Shown: positions 25,525 to 34,978 of the stretch, piece after piece
Layout of the letters: the number at the start of each line of letters is the position of its first letter
How positions within the stretch are numbered: the first letter of the stretch is position 1
Assembly: GCA_964468475.1 (NCBI GenBank)
Contig: CAYXUL010000002.1
Coordinates: forward strand, 37,283-101,282
Direction: 5' to 3'
DNA length: 64,000 bases
DNA from: JBECKX01 sp964468475
GTDB lineage: Bacteria > Zixibacteria > MSB-5A5 > CAIYYT01
The notes under the pieces: model-generated
Told to the model about the DNA's origin: nothing
Database searches by the model: none
Seen by the model: only the letters and a program-made list of their open reading frames with translations
Translations under genes and position numbers: made by a program

Positions 25525-28500
25525 GACATAGTCACAGACATCACCGACTCCATTATGATTCGCATCTTCCTGCCCGGGATTGAACACTGTGGGGCAATTA
25601 TCGCAGACATTACCGATACCGTCACCATCATCATCCTGCTGACCCGGATTGCTTATTGAGGGGCAATTGTCTACATCAGCACAGAAACCATCCTGATCCA
25701 GATCATTGAGGTTATCATTGGGGCAGGCGTCACAGACATCGCCTATTCCGTCCGAATCCGCATCGGCTTGATTTGGGTTAGCGACAGTCGGACAATTGTC
25801 GACGTCGGCACAGAGCCCATCACCGTCCTGATCATTCAACGGATCATTGGGGCAGGCGTCACAGGCGTCGCCGATGAAATCGCCGTCGGTGTCAGTCTGG
25901 TCCACGTTCGCTACCGTTGGACAGTTGTCGCACGGTTTTCCCAGTCCGTCACCATCACTATCAAACTGAAGAGGATCGGCGAGCCGGACACAATCGTCGC
26001 AGACATCACCGACACCATCGCCGTCATAATCAGCCTGGTTGCTGTTGGCAACGGCGGGGCAATTGTCGAGACCATCAGCGATCCCGTCACCGTCGCTGTC
26101 ACCGGTTTCGCAGACGTCGAGGACACCGTTGCTGTTGGCATCCGCGAACTGACCGGAGGATATATCGCAGGCATCCAGAACACCGTTCTGATTGCAGTCC
26201 AGCGCGCTTGGCGGTACAAATGCGATTCCCGTATTCTCCTGCAGTCCGCTGTTGCTGCCACGAACGTAGCGGCGATAGTAACGACCGTCAGGGAAATACT
26301 CAATTACCCTCGGCGAGTCACCGGTAAGAGTGTGCTCCGCCACAAATATGTGCCCGTTGGGGCGCATCGCGATTCCCCACGGCTCGTTGGGGGCGGAAAG
26401 ATCATTGAACTGGCCCAGAAAGGCTCCGCTGGCGCCATCATAGCGCAATACCTGATTTGTGTTTAAGCTCGTAACCAGCAGGTTGCCATCGTTGTCGAAC
26501 AGTAACTGCCGCGCGCCATTTAAGCCGCCGGAATTGGAGGTAACGAAGGTGCCCAGTGATGCTCCGGTGGCCCCGTCATATTCCATGACGCTGTTGTTAC
26601 CACCACTTACGACGTAAAGGTTACCGTCGGGACCGAAGGTAAGACCATACGGCTGCGACAAACCTCCGGAGCCGGAGGCCACAAAAGTGGATAGAATTGT
26701 GCCACTGGTGATATCAACCTCGACCACTTCATTGGTAGCTTGATTGGTCACGAAGAGATCGCCATTGGGGCCAATCACGATTCCTGCGGGAGAACTAAGT
26801 CCTGAAGTGAAAATGCTTCCGGTTCCATTGGTCAAATTATGCCGGTAAATGATGTTTCCGCTGAAACCTACGGTATAAAGATAGCCGGCGTCATCGATAG
26901 TGACGTCATAAGGAGTGCCAAGGCTCCCACTAATCGCCGCGTAATTCGTAATCGGGTAGCCGCTTGCTTCGTGGAATTCACGAACGTAGTTTTGAGTGTT
27001 GGCCACGAAGAGATTACCCTGCCGCCCCAAATCAATCCAGTCCGGCACCGAGTTTCCGTTGCAGTCCTCACATTCGTCAGGAATCGTGTTGCGGTTGAAG
27101 TCGTTTGAAACTCCGAACTTGATGTCCTCAAAGTCAGGCAGCCCATCGCCGTTACAGTCGGGCTCGCAGCTGTCGAGGATGTTATTGCCATTCTGATCGA
27201 GTGAAGTGTTGTTGGCTATTTCCCACTCATCGGGAACATTGTCGCCGTCGCAGTCGGTCTCGCATTCATCGGGAATGCCGTTGCCGTTGACATCACTGGA
27301 GGCGCCGGAAGCTATATCCTGCGGATCCAGAGTGCCATTGCCGTTGCAATCCTGGCATTCGTCCGGGATGCCATCCGAGTTGACATCAAGCGAGAAACCG
27401 CCGGCGATATCGTCGGCATCGGGGATATTGTTGCCGTTGCAGTCAAAGTCGTAGCAATCCAACGATGAGAATTCGTTTTGGATCACCTCTTGAACACGGC
27501 GATGGAAAAAGAGATCGGTCATCGAAGTGTATCCGGCGAAGATGTGGCAATAGCTCATGATCGTGCCGCGCGAAGGGACCCCGTTACCGCAGTCGTCGAT
27601 AGTCGGCGTATAGCCGTCATGGGTATGCAGTGTCCCGCAATTATGTCCCATCTCATGCGCCGAAACAATTACATCCCAGGCGGCATTACTGGGTAGTTCA
27701 AGGGGATTGGGAAAGCCGCCGTTGATGAAGCCACCGATTGAGTAGGCAGAGTTGGAGCAGGTTCCGCCGACAAATGCGATGCCGCCAAAAGAGAGGTCGC
27801 GCCGGCCGCTCAGGCAGTGAACGATGTTGTACGGTGTGGGATCTTCGTTGGTATTCCAGTAGTTGGCGAAATTGCTGAGGTTGCTGGAATCGAACGGCTC
27901 GCCTCCCGCAGGCCAGAGCCGGACATAATCAATTATAATTTTCATATTGACATCACGAATGTAGATGTCGCTGATCGCGGCCATCATCGTCAGGGCGTAG
28001 GAGAACGCCGCTGCCGAGTTACCGAAAATGTCATAATACTCGTGATCGGAATCGACAGCAACGTGCAGCATGCGCATTCTCGGGTCCTGCGGTAGCAGAC
28101 GCTGCGATTCATCCACGGGCTGGAATCCCGGCGGCGGGCGCACTCCGCAGACATCGACGCCGTCCGGAAGATCCATACTCTGCGGCTCAGAGGAGATAAC
28201 GACCATGCCATCCCATCCCAGGGCAGCTTGTTGAGGTGAAGTTGAGATAAAATGGGTGCCACTTTCAGAACTCGCCACGAACCCCTGGGTGATGCCCGTA
28301 GAGCTGATTGCCAGAAACGCCCGGGAGTTATCATCACCGGCAATTGTGCCGCGCAAAAACACAACATCCGGCCCGGCAACTTCCTGACCGCCGCCCGGAC
28401 CTCCAAGCACAAAACGGGTCTTTTCAGTGGTGATCCTGAAGCGATTCAGGTCAAGCAATGCGGGCTGCGAACCGGGAAGTGGAATCTCAACCGTCTGCTG

Positions 28501-28722
28501 CTTTGCACCTGAAGTAAGCGCGTCATACGTGCTTCTGTCGAGATGTGCGCGAACCACCTGTTCACCATCTGCGTACGGTGCCTCCGAGACGGAAAATGGC
28601 TGCTGCACGGGATCCGTAGCGGCAACGACAATCGAAACTGGCATTAACTGACTCAGCAGCAAACACAGCATGAACACTAGGGTCTTTGACGCTGTCCGAG
28701 TGTGAGACTCGAGAATCGGCAT
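25321..28722 (-). CDS. Secreted zincin metalloprotease with NHL-like propeller, TSP3 repeats and dockerin tail
   Basis: An 1133-residue exported protein; signal peptide at 1-34 and GGGAGGAA ribosome site before the ATG. A propeptide-like region (35-215) precedes a reprolysin/metzincin-like catalytic domain with zinc motif HEMGHNCGTLH (His356, Glu357, His360, His366) and Met-turn TIMSYCH. Next come DCNGNGxxDxxD calcium repeats (~425-560), a beta-propeller of NHL/SMP-30 type (about 565-840, e.g. GIVIGPNGDLFVTN, GLTFGPDGNLYVV), thrombospondin type 3 repeats (~870-1060), and a 67-residue dockerin-like C-terminus. It probably degrades protein outside the cell. Three other genes in the window carry the same tail. 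Confidence 0.92.
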   Translation of the reverse strand: MPILESHTRTASKTLVFMLCLLLSQLMPVSIVVAATDPVQQPFSVSEAPYADGEQVVRAHLDRSTYDALTSGAKQQTVEIPLPGSQPALLDLNRFRITTEKTRFVLGGPGGGQEVAGPDVVFLRGTIAGDDNSRAFLAISSTGITQGFVASSESGTHFISTSPQQAALGWDGMVVISSEPQSMDLPDGVDVCGVRPPPGFQPVDESQRLLPQDPRMRMLHVAVDSDHEYYDIFGNSAAAFSYALTMMAAISDIYIRDVNMKIIIDYVRLWPAGGEPFDSSNLSNFANYWNTNEDPTPYNIVHCLSGRRDLSFGGIAFVGGTCSNSAYSIGGFINGGFPNPLELPSNAAWDVIVSAHEMGHNCGTLHTHDGYTPTIDDCGNGVPSRGTIMSYCHIFAGYTSMTDLFFHRRVQEVIQNEFSSLDCYDFDCNGNNIPDADDIAGGFSLDVNSDGIPDECQDCNGNGTLDPQDIASGASSDVNGNGIPDECETDCDGDNVPDEWEIANNTSLDQNGNNILDSCEPDCNGDGLPDFEDIKFGVSNDFNRNTIPDECEDCNGNSVPDWIDLGRQGNLFVANTQNYVREFHEASGYPITNYAAISGSLGTPYDVTIDDAGYLYTVGFSGNIIYRHNLTNGTGSIFTSGLSSPAGIVIGPNGDLFVTNQATNEVVEVDITSGTILSTFVASGSGGLSQPYGLTFGPDGNLYVVSGGNNSVMEYDGATGASLGTFVTSNSGGLNGARQLLFDNDGNLLVTSLNTNQVLRYDGASGAFLGQFNDLSAPNEPWGIAMRPNGHIFVAEHTLTGDSPRVIEYFPDGRYYRRYVRGSNSGLQENTGIAFVPPSALDCNQNGVLDACDISSGQFADANSNGVLDVCETGDSDGDGIADGLDNCPAVANSNQADYDGDGVGDVCDDCVRLADPLQFDSDGDGLGKPCDNCPTVANVDQTDTDGDFIGDACDACPNDPLNDQDGDGLCADVDNCPTVANPNQADADSDGIGDVCDACPNDNLNDLDQDGFCADVDNCPSISNPGQQDDDGDGIGNVCDNCPTVFNPGQEDANHNGVGDVCDYVCGDADGSGSIAISDAVFIINFIFGGGPAPNPIQAGDADCSGAISISDAVTIVNYIFGGGPAPCSNCP

Positions 28723-28989
28723 TTATTCCTCCCGGGGAACTCTTACATCAGGTGTTGTGATTCGCATGGAATCGTCGTCCCATGATCTTAGTCGGTGAAT
28801 CTGAAGCAGACACGATAGCCTAAACATCAGAGTAGGTTTGTCCTGCTTTACGGACACTGTACAGGGTTTTTCGTGATCTGTATCGATGGCCCGTGTAGTC
28901 GTCAATTGCGATTTTCGATATTCTTGCGAAGTAGTTAGCGGCGAGAAAGATACGGTTACCCGCTCAATTCCGGGCCGCGACACATACAG

Positions 28990-29017
28990 AAGATACCGCA
29001 CACTTCAACAGTGTCAA
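28990..29017 (-). promoter_or_regulatory. Promoter of the dockerin-tagged zincin gene, with a long leader
   Basis: On the minus strand TTGACA (29017-29012) and TATCTT (28995-28990) are 16 bases apart. Transcription would start near 28983, some 260 bases before the ATG at 28722. The leader codes for nothing I recognise; a short frame in it (29001-28723) has no ribosome site and looks spurious. Confidence 0.6.
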
Positions 29018-29086
29018 GGTCAAATTCGGTGGTCTGCCGCCTACCCGGACATCAGGTGAAGCCCTGGGTATTAGGGTCTTATCATT

Positions 29087-29114
29087 TTGTTGTCGGAGGG
29101 TGTGAGCTTATACT
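29087..29114 (+). promoter_or_regulatory. Promoter of the pagL-like gene, apparently leaderless
   Basis: TTGTTG (29087-29092) and TATACT (29109-29114) are 16 bases apart. The ATG at 29121 lies six bases downstream of the -10 box, at the expected transcription start. Confidence 0.5.
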
Positions 29115-29120
29115 CCCCCC

Positions 29121-29663
29121 ATGACAATTTCAACGATTCTGCGCGCAACGATGGTCGGCTTGCTCATTAGCCTCGGCTTGGTCGAGCCGGTTGCGGCTAT
29201 TGACAGAATCGCCGTCGAGGCCGGCATTGATGGTTATGGTCACCAGATGAAGCTGGCGCGCGGAGCGTTGTGGTGGTCAGTTCCCCAACTCAGCCCCACT
29301 TTTTCGTCTCTGAGGATCGTGACCAACGCCGAGTTGCTGGCGGGGTACTGGTGGAATTCCGAGGACATTTTCGATACCGGCTTGACACCGATCTTTAGAA
29401 TCCGGCCGGCCGGGGATAAAGCAATGTTGACGCCCTATGTGGAGGGGGGAGTAGGTTTTCACTATCTGAGCGGAATCAAGGCGGCGGGAAGGAATATCTC
29501 GACGAATTTCCAATTTGGGGATCATCTGGCGGCTGGGTTTCTTCTGGGACCGGGTGGCAGGTTAGATATCGCCTATAAGTTCCAGCACCTGTCAAACGCC
29601 GGCATCAGAAGACCTAATGCCGGCGTAAATTTCCATATTCTTCGCTTTGTCTACCGGCTATGA
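29121..29663 (+). CDS. pagL: PagL-like lipid A 3-O-deacylase (acyloxyacyl hydrolase family)
   Basis: A 180-residue outer-membrane beta-barrel enzyme that removes the 3-O-linked acyl chain of lipid A in known members. It has a signal peptide (1-26), alternating amphipathic strands, and the family motif FQHLSNAGIRRPNAG with catalytic His156 and Ser158, close to the C-terminus as in PagL. The final residues FVYRL fit an outer-membrane barrel closing strand. It indicates an LPS-bearing outer membrane. It is transcribed divergently from the zincin gene and stands alone. Confidence 0.83.
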   Translation: MTISTILRATMVGLLISLGLVEPVAAIDRIAVEAGIDGYGHQMKLARGALWWSVPQLSPTFSSLRIVTNAELLAGYWWNSEDIFDTGLTPIFRIRPAGDKAMLTPYVEGGVGFHYLSGIKAAGRNISTNFQFGDHLAAGFLLGPGGRLDIAYKFQHLSNAGIRRPNAGVNFHILRFVYRL

Positions 29664-29700
29664 CATTCGGTTGAGCCGGATATTCAAGCGTTAGATCAAA

Positions 29701-32328
29701 TCATTTGCAGGTACTACACGGAGCTGGTCCGCCGCCAAAAATATAGGTGATGACGAAGACGGCGTCACCGATAGATACCGATCCGCTGCAGTCGGCATCG
29801 GCAGCTTCAGCGGGAACCGCCGCGGGACCACCTCCGAAAATGTTAGAGATGATGAATACAGCGTCAGCTATTGACACCTGTCCGCTCCCGTCAGCATCGC
29901 CACATTTGTATATATTCAGGTCGTAAAGCTTATCTACCTGAAGGCTACCCTCATCGGACGCGCGCGCGGTAAATTGCAGCAGTCCAGCGCTGCCGGGGGT
30001 TCCGGATAGAAGTCCGGAACTACTTAACGTAAGGCCACTGCCGGCCAGGTCGCCATTCAGGTCGGTCCACGATATTTGGCCGGTGCCGCCTTGCGCATCG
30101 AGTTGCTCGCTGTAGGCGTTGTCGACCCAGCCATAAGGTAGCGAGTCTGTTGTAATCACTAACGGTATCGACAACGGCGGGAATACGACAAAGTCAAGCC
30201 AGGCCTGATCGCTGCCTGCAGAAACCGACTGATCCTTCTGGTATTTCCAGGTAAAGGTATGGGTTCCCGGCATTATCTGATAGCTCACTTGTGTCCAGTC
30301 AATCTCGCCGGAGACAGAATCTTGTATGGCGCCATCGATATAGAATTTCAGGAAATCCCAGCCAGATTCAGATGAGACTTTCCTCTCGAAAGAGAGCTGT
30401 CCGGCATTCTGGACCTGCACCGTGACACTCAACTGAGAGTACTGATTATCGGTGATGTTACCCGATTCCGCGGCGAAGTTGCCTTCATATTCAACCGACG
30501 AGGTAACATCCCACGGTGCGGAGCCATTGGTTTGCCAGTCGTAAGCGGAGAAATCGGCGGATTCGAAATCCTCGATATCAAGCCCAACCATCAAGCTGAA
30601 GAAGGCGCTGTCGACATAGCCCCCGTCGGCGGTGACATCAAACCGAAAGTCCACCTGGTGATAGCTCGGTGTTGAGGATGAAACCGCAAAGCTATAGGGA
30701 CCCTGAGAGAGAGCAGTGCCGCCCAGTTCCGAAATCGTCGGGAATCCCGATACGGATTGAGTAATGTTTACGTCTGCATCGCTGGAAGACAGCACGCCCT
30801 GGACATTGGTTGCCGGCCCGCCGCCATCGTTTTGCAGATAAATGTACATCGAAATGCTATCGCCGGGATCGATACGATTAGGCGCTGTGTCTGAGAGAAA
30901 AGAGAGCACCGGATCAGTCGAGATCGGGTCGAGCTGCACATTTTCAATGACGGTAGAGTTAGAGAGGACGGTCACACCGGTAATCGTCTTTGACACATAA
31001 CCGAGAGCAGAATATTGCAGATCCCAGGTCCCCGGCGCGATCATGCGGTAATAGTTGCCCTGGTCAGGGTCACAGCGCACCTGCGACGAATCAGCGTCAT
31101 GATCCAGCACAGTCACCAGCGCACGAAGCGGCTGGCTGGTCGCAGAGCTGGTTACGACCCCCTGAATACCGTATCGTGCCGACTCAAGATAGTCCAGAAA
31201 CGACTCGCGATTATATATCCAGTGATTCGGTAGTTGACTTGCCGAGAGCAGCTTCACGCTCGATATCTCGATTGTTACTTCCCGACAGCCGTAGTAGTAG
31301 TTCATCATATCCTGGCGACCGCCGTTAACCTCGTACCAGGCATAGCCGTTGGTAATGCCATTGTTCAGGTCTGTCAGGTAGCCTGCGGGTGAGGCCGCCT
31401 GGGCCAGGTCGGCATAGTGCCGGCAGGTGGTCACGTACCAGGTGTTATCGGGGTGCAGCCGTGGCCAGGTATCCCACGGGTAATTGACCACTTCGGAGCC
31501 CCCATGGAAATTCGCGGAAATCACGAAGGTGTGGTTGTCCGCAAAAGCGATGAACGCCTGAGTTTCGGCCTGGTAAGAATTCCCATCGGGATGCGGTCCG
31601 TCCTGGGGATCCGGGTAGTTGCGGTTGAGGTCGATACCATTACTGTTATAGCGCCAGGCGCCATAAACGGAATTGTCGCCGCCGTGGTAGGTTCCGTCCG
31701 GGTTGGCCAGCGGGTTGATGTAGATCTCCATATTATTGACCATATCGGTGATCCGGGCATCGTTGCCGTAGCCCACCAACAGCGAGTCGATCAGCCGCAG
31801 CATCAGGATATATCCAGTGGTCTCATCACCATGCATGCTGGAGGTATAAAACACTTCCGGCTCATTTTCCTCGGTCGCAACGTTATCTGAGATTTTGGCA
31901 ACCAGTAGTTCCCGTCCTTGCGTTGTGTAACCAATAGTATCGAGTTCGCACAGGCCGGGATAGTTGGTGGCAAAATCGACCATCATCTGTTTATAGGCGC
32001 TGAAGGTTGGGTAAGAGTCCCATACCATCGCCTCCCTGGCGCTGTTAGTCATCCGCACCGCGTGCAACTCACCAGGGTTAGTAAGAGCTTCGTAGGATAT
32101 ACCGATTGCCTGAAATGCTGCGAATTGTTGATCATTGGCGTAGGCGTAAATGGTGTGTCCATCCCACGGCGCGCAGCGATCAATCGTGATCACCTTGTCC
32201 AGGGCCTTCAACTCTTTGCGGTCTTTGATCTGAAAACGAAAATAGTGTTGGTTGGCTGCTTCAGCGGTCACGGCGGCAAACAGGACCACCAGAAGCAGCA
32301 GCGCAAGCGAGCGTTGGTAAATTGTCAT
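29701..32328 (-). CDS. Secreted M14 zinc carboxypeptidase with dockerin tail
   Basis: An 875-residue exported protein started at the ATG at 32328, directly before the signal peptide (MTIYQRSLALLLLVVLFAAV). An in-frame ATG 33 bases upstream would add a hydrophilic extension. M14 landmarks: zinc motif HGDE (His166, Glu169), NPDG and NRNYP substrate-pocket segments, third ligand His275 in NFHGG, and catalytic Glu354 in VTIEISS. A carboxypeptidase regulatory-like beta-sandwich follows (YGIQGVVTSSATSQPL...), then Ig-like and MAM/jelly-roll-like regions, a putative Ig domain (LPYGWVDNAYSEQL), and the 67-residue dockerin tag ending PCSTCK (29701-29904). It likely trims peptides outside the cell. Confidence 0.92.
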   Translation of the reverse strand: MTIYQRSLALLLLVVLFAAVTAEAANQHYFRFQIKDRKELKALDKVITIDRCAPWDGHTIYAYANDQQFAAFQAIGISYEALTNPGELHAVRMTNSAREAMVWDSYPTFSAYKQMMVDFATNYPGLCELDTIGYTTQGRELLVAKISDNVATEENEPEVFYTSSMHGDETTGYILMLRLIDSLLVGYGNDARITDMVNNMEIYINPLANPDGTYHGGDNSVYGAWRYNSNGIDLNRNYPDPQDGPHPDGNSYQAETQAFIAFADNHTFVISANFHGGSEVVNYPWDTWPRLHPDNTWYVTTCRHYADLAQAASPAGYLTDLNNGITNGYAWYEVNGGRQDMMNYYYGCREVTIEISSVKLLSASQLPNHWIYNRESFLDYLESARYGIQGVVTSSATSQPLRALVTVLDHDADSSQVRCDPDQGNYYRMIAPGTWDLQYSALGYVSKTITGVTVLSNSTVIENVQLDPISTDPVLSFLSDTAPNRIDPGDSISMYIYLQNDGGGPATNVQGVLSSSDADVNITQSVSGFPTISELGGTALSQGPYSFAVSSSTPSYHQVDFRFDVTADGGYVDSAFFSLMVGLDIEDFESADFSAYDWQTNGSAPWDVTSSVEYEGNFAAESGNITDNQYSQLSVTVQVQNAGQLSFERKVSSESGWDFLKFYIDGAIQDSVSGEIDWTQVSYQIMPGTHTFTWKYQKDQSVSAGSDQAWLDFVVFPPLSIPLVITTDSLPYGWVDNAYSEQLDAQGGTGQISWTDLNGDLAGSGLTLSSSGLLSGTPGSAGLLQFTARASDEGSLQVDKLYDLNIYKCGDADGSGQVSIADAVFIISNIFGGGPAAVPAEAADADCSGSVSIGDAVFVITYIFGGGPAPCSTCK

Positions 32329-32410
32329 TGGAATGTCATCCTCATCGGTGCAAATGGCCAACAGGTACTTTATTTATTGAGCCGGGTAAAGCAGGTAAAT
32401 TTCACTTAAT

Positions 32411-32438
32411 AATATAAGGCGGAACGATTGAATTGCAA
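32411..32438 (-). promoter_or_regulatory. Promoter of the M14-dockerin gene
   Basis: On the minus strand TTGCAA (32438-32433) and TATATT (32416-32411) are 16 bases apart, about 85 bases upstream of the ATG. The boxes match those of the menaquinone operon promoter. Confidence 0.6.
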
Positions 32439-32470
32439 GATGAATCACCCCGGAGAATGAGGGGAAATCG

Positions 32471-32521
32471 GTCAGCGCTGACATACTTCGTCTTGACAGC
32501 GGACGGCTTGCACGCAATATA
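32471..32521 (+). promoter_or_regulatory. Promoter of the YbaK-like gene with an upstream palindrome
   Basis: TTGACA (32493-32498) and AATATA (32516-32521) are 17 bases apart, about 40 bases before the start codon at 32560. The perfect 12-base palindrome GTCAGCGCTGAC (32471-32482) lies just upstream of the -35 box and could be a regulator site. Confidence 0.5.
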
Positions 32522-32559
32522 CCAATAAACGCTCACGGTGAGGTTTTGAGGACGAACTT

Positions 32560-33060
32560 ATGGACAAATCAATATTCAAGCGCATCTGCAGCTATCTCAC
32601 TGATAACGACATCAGTTTTCGGAAGCTAAGCCATGAACCAACTTTCACATCGGAAGAGTCTGCGGCGGCACGTGGCGAGGATGTCCGAATCGGTGGAAAG
32701 GCGATCCTGCTGAAAGTAGATGACGTCTTTCGACTTTTCGTCTTGAGCGCAGCTCTGAAGCTCGACTCAGGCTCAATCAAGAAACACCTGAAGGCAAAGC
32801 GTATACGATTCGCAACTGAGGAGGAACTCCTCGATTTCACTGGCCTGCTGCCCGGCTCGATCCCGCCTTTCGGTGATCCGATCCTGCCATTTGTCTTGTA
32901 TGTCGATGAATCGATTCTCCTCAACCAGAAAATTGCGTTCAATGCCGGCTCCCTGACAGATTCCGTTGTCATGCCAGTAAGCGATTACATCCGAATCGCC
33001 AAGCCTGAGATATTCAGATTTTCGAAAGGCGAACTGCCCATCACCAGGAATGAGTCCTGA
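32560..33060 (+). CDS. YbaK/ProX-type aminoacyl-tRNA deacylase
   Basis: A 166-residue single-domain protein of the YbaK/prolyl-tRNA synthetase editing family, which hydrolyses mischarged tRNA. Seen: FRKLSHEPTFTSEESAAARG at the N-terminus, GGKAILLKVDD with the conserved catalytic-site lysine, RFATEEELLDFTGLLPGSIPPFG, and FNAGSLTDSV. A GAGGA site lies 8 bases before the ATG. It stands alone between two divergently or convergently placed secreted-protease genes. Confidence 0.88.
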   Translation: MDKSIFKRICSYLTDNDISFRKLSHEPTFTSEESAAARGEDVRIGGKAILLKVDDVFRLFVLSAALKLDSGSIKKHLKAKRIRFATEEELLDFTGLLPGSIPPFGDPILPFVLYVDESILLNQKIAFNAGSLTDSVVMPVSDYIRIAKPEIFRFSKGELPITRNES

Positions 33061-33101
33061 ATTTTACGCCCTTCTGCACAATTTGAACCACTTCGCGCCT
33101 G

Positions 33102-33139
33102 GAAAATGAAAAGCGGGCATGGCCAAACCACGCCCGCTT
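33102..33139 (-). terminator. Terminator of the gapped dockerin-tagged protease gene
   Basis: On the minus strand an 8-bp perfect stem (AAGCGGGC/GCCCGCTT, 33139-33111), extended by three inner pairs, is followed by TTTTCATTTT. It lies about 35 bases after the stop at 33175. Confidence 0.75.
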
Positions 33140-33174
33140 CAATATCAAGGCTACCTAAGTAGCTAATCAGTCAA

Positions 33175-34872
33175 TTACGGACAAGCAGCACAGGGCGCCG
33201 GGCCTCCACCAAAGATGAAGTTTATCAGATAGACCGCATCACCAATTGAGACACCGCCGCTGCAGTCAGCATCGGCTGCCGCTTCCGGAACCGGAGCCGG
33301 GCCGCCGCCAAAGATGTAATTGATAATAAACACAGCATCACCGATCGAGATTCCGCCGCTGGCATCAGCATCACCACAAATGTAAGGTGGAGCTGTAATA
33401 TTCACGCTGAAGTCGACGGTATCAGCCTTGGCTGGAGTGTCGGAATCAAAGACGCGGATAGTAAAGAAGTACTGAGCCGCGAAAGAAGGCGTACCGGACA
33501 ACTCTCCAGTGGAGCTGTTGATGGTCAAGCCGTAGGGAAGATCACCACCAAGCTGTCCCCAGGTGTACGGCGGGGTCCCGCCGATCGCTGTAAATGTATA
33601 TGAATATGCCACTCCGGTGTATCCATCCGGTGGAGTATTGAGATAGGCATGCACCTTGCCGTCACAGTAATCCCCGACACCATCGCCGTCTTCATCGGTC
33701 TGCGCCGGATTATAAACATTGGGACAATTGTCACACACATCACCGACGCCGTCTGAGTCTACGTCTGACTGGTCGGCGTTGGCTATATCCGGGCAGTTGT
33801 CAGTGCTGCAGGTATTGAAGGCGAAGCCGGGATTACCGAAGCCATCGCCATCCGTGTCAGTGCAAGCGTCGCAGACGTCACCGATGCCGTCTCCGTCAGC
33901 ATCCGCCTGATCCAGATTTGCAGTGTTTACGCAGTTGTCACAGGCGTCACCGACACCGTCTCCATCGGCATCTGCCTGCGAACTATTTGCAATAGTCGGA
34001 CAGTTGTCGCTACCGTTATCTACACCGTCGGAGTCGACGTCAAAGTTTTGATAATTAGACAACAAAGCGTGTGTCCAGCAGCGCATNNNNNNNNNNNNNN
34101 NNNNNNNNNNNNNNNNNNNNNNNNNNNNNNNNNNNNNNNNNNNNNNNNNNNNNNNNNNNNNNNNNNNNNNNNNNNNNNNNNNNNNNGCCGGGCCGTGCAA
34201 AACTATTCCAAATCTTGTCTGACCTGCTTGATCCCAGGGTAGATATGCGTATCCGAGCACAGTGCCGTTCGGATTGGTTTGCTCAATATCGGTGATATAG
34301 ATGTTGATTTGCGTTCCGACCGAGCTCCCGTAGATTGACTTCATGGTGAAATCTTCGGAGCTTGACAGCACACGATATTGGGTGCTGTTATGATGGAGGA
34401 TTCCCATGTTTATGAATTGAATTCCCGCGGGAGCGTATCGAGCCTGCAGCGAATCGAAAACTACGTTGACCTGGGCATCGGTGGTCGCCGGATCGCTGCC
34501 GTCGTCATTGGCAAAGATGTGCCAAATAACCCTGATCCAATAAACTTCCTGATAAGGAGCGGGTAAATACTGATCACGAGTCGTAGCAACGTCACAAGCG
34601 CCGTATACCGGGCAGGCATTGGGGTCGTACCTAAAGTGGTTGTCAGTCTGCGGTAATTCAGCAGCCTTCTCCATCGTTCCGCACCAATGGACGTGGTACT
34701 TACTTACGATCTCGCGAAAGTCCTCCGGGTGCGCTTTTAATTCGTCCAGAACCGTCTTGGAATCAACCGTTTGCGGCTGATCGTCAGCCAGACTGGTACC
34801 GGCTCCCAGCAGGACCGACACCATTAGACAGATCCCGATGGTAGCGTTGAACATCTTTTTCACACTAAGCAT
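33175..34872 (-). CDS. Secreted pappalysin-like (M43) metalloprotease with TSP3 repeats and dockerin tail, interrupted by a gap
   Basis: About 565 residues from the ATG at 34872, which sits just ahead of the signal peptide (MFNATIGICLMVSVLLGAG); a GTG at 34944 lies only five bases behind a -10 box and is an alternative. The N-terminal domain (YWIRVIWHIFANDDGSDPAT..., LGYAYLPWDQAG) matches the neighbouring gene 35168-37231. The zinc-binding stretch expected next falls in the 100-N gap (34087-34186). After the gap come thrombospondin type 3 repeats (DNCPTIANSSQADADGDGVG), an Ig-like PPYTWGQLGGDLPYG domain and the 67-residue dockerin tag ending PCAACP. The peptidase assignment rests on the paralogue. 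Confidence 0.85.
   Translation of the reverse strand: MLSVKKMFNATIGICLMVSVLLGAGTSLADDQPQTVDSKTVLDELKAHPEDFREIVSKYHVHWCGTMEKAAELPQTDNHFRYDPNACPVYGACDVATTRDQYLPAPYQEVYWIRVIWHIFANDDGSDPATTDAQVNVVFDSLQARYAPAGIQFINMGILHHNSTQYRVLSSSEDFTMKSIYGSSVGTQINIYITDIEQTNPNGTVLGYAYLPWDQAGQTRFGIVLHGPXXXXXXXXXXXXXXXXXXXXXXXXXXXXXXXXXXMRCWTHALLSNYQNFDVDSDGVDNGSDNCPTIANSSQADADGDGVGDACDNCVNTANLDQADADGDGIGDVCDACTDTDGDGFGNPGFAFNTCSTDNCPDIANADQSDVDSDGVGDVCDNCPNVYNPAQTDEDGDGVGDYCDGKVHAYLNTPPDGYTGVAYSYTFTAIGGTPPYTWGQLGGDLPYGLTINSSTGELSGTPSFAAQYFFTIRVFDSDTPAKADTVDFSVNITAPPYICGDADASGGISIGDAVFIINYIFGGGPAPVPEAAADADCSGGVSIGDAVYLINFIFGGGPAPCAACP
34087..34186. other. Assembly gap of 100 N inside a protease gene
   Basis: Exactly 100 N remove the segment that should hold the HExxH zinc motif. 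The frame happens to continue across it, so its arbitrary length is not apparent from the reading frame. Confidence 0.98.
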
Positions 34873-34949
34873 AACAGGGTTACTCACTGATTTTTGGTTG
34901 TGGTTTTGATCTATTTTCGATCCGTAATGAACGATATGCTCCACTATCT

Positions 34950-34978
34950 AATTAAGGCACCACTGCCTGATTTGTCAA
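34950..34978 (-). promoter_or_regulatory. Promoter of the gapped dockerin-tagged protease gene
   Basis: On the minus strand TTGACA (34978-34973) and TTAATT (34955-34950) are 17 bases apart. A second TTGACA overlaps just upstream. The leader to the ATG at 34872 would be about 70 bases. Confidence 0.55.

Noticed and set aside
25768..26466. Plus-strand open frame opposite the thrombospondin type 3 repeats
   Set aside because: The repetitive composition comes from the Asp/Gly-rich repeats on the minus strand.
25530..27470. Evenly spaced similar DNA segments that could suggest a CRISPR or satellite array
   Set aside because: They encode degenerate TSP3 and DCNGNG calcium repeats in one open frame; unit sequences vary and there are no unique spacers. 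I found no CRISPR array or cas gene in the window.
28723..29001. Possible small gene of 92 codons before the metzincin
   Set aside because: No ribosome site, no hydrophobic or domain pattern, and it lies in the likely 5' leader of the gene behind it.
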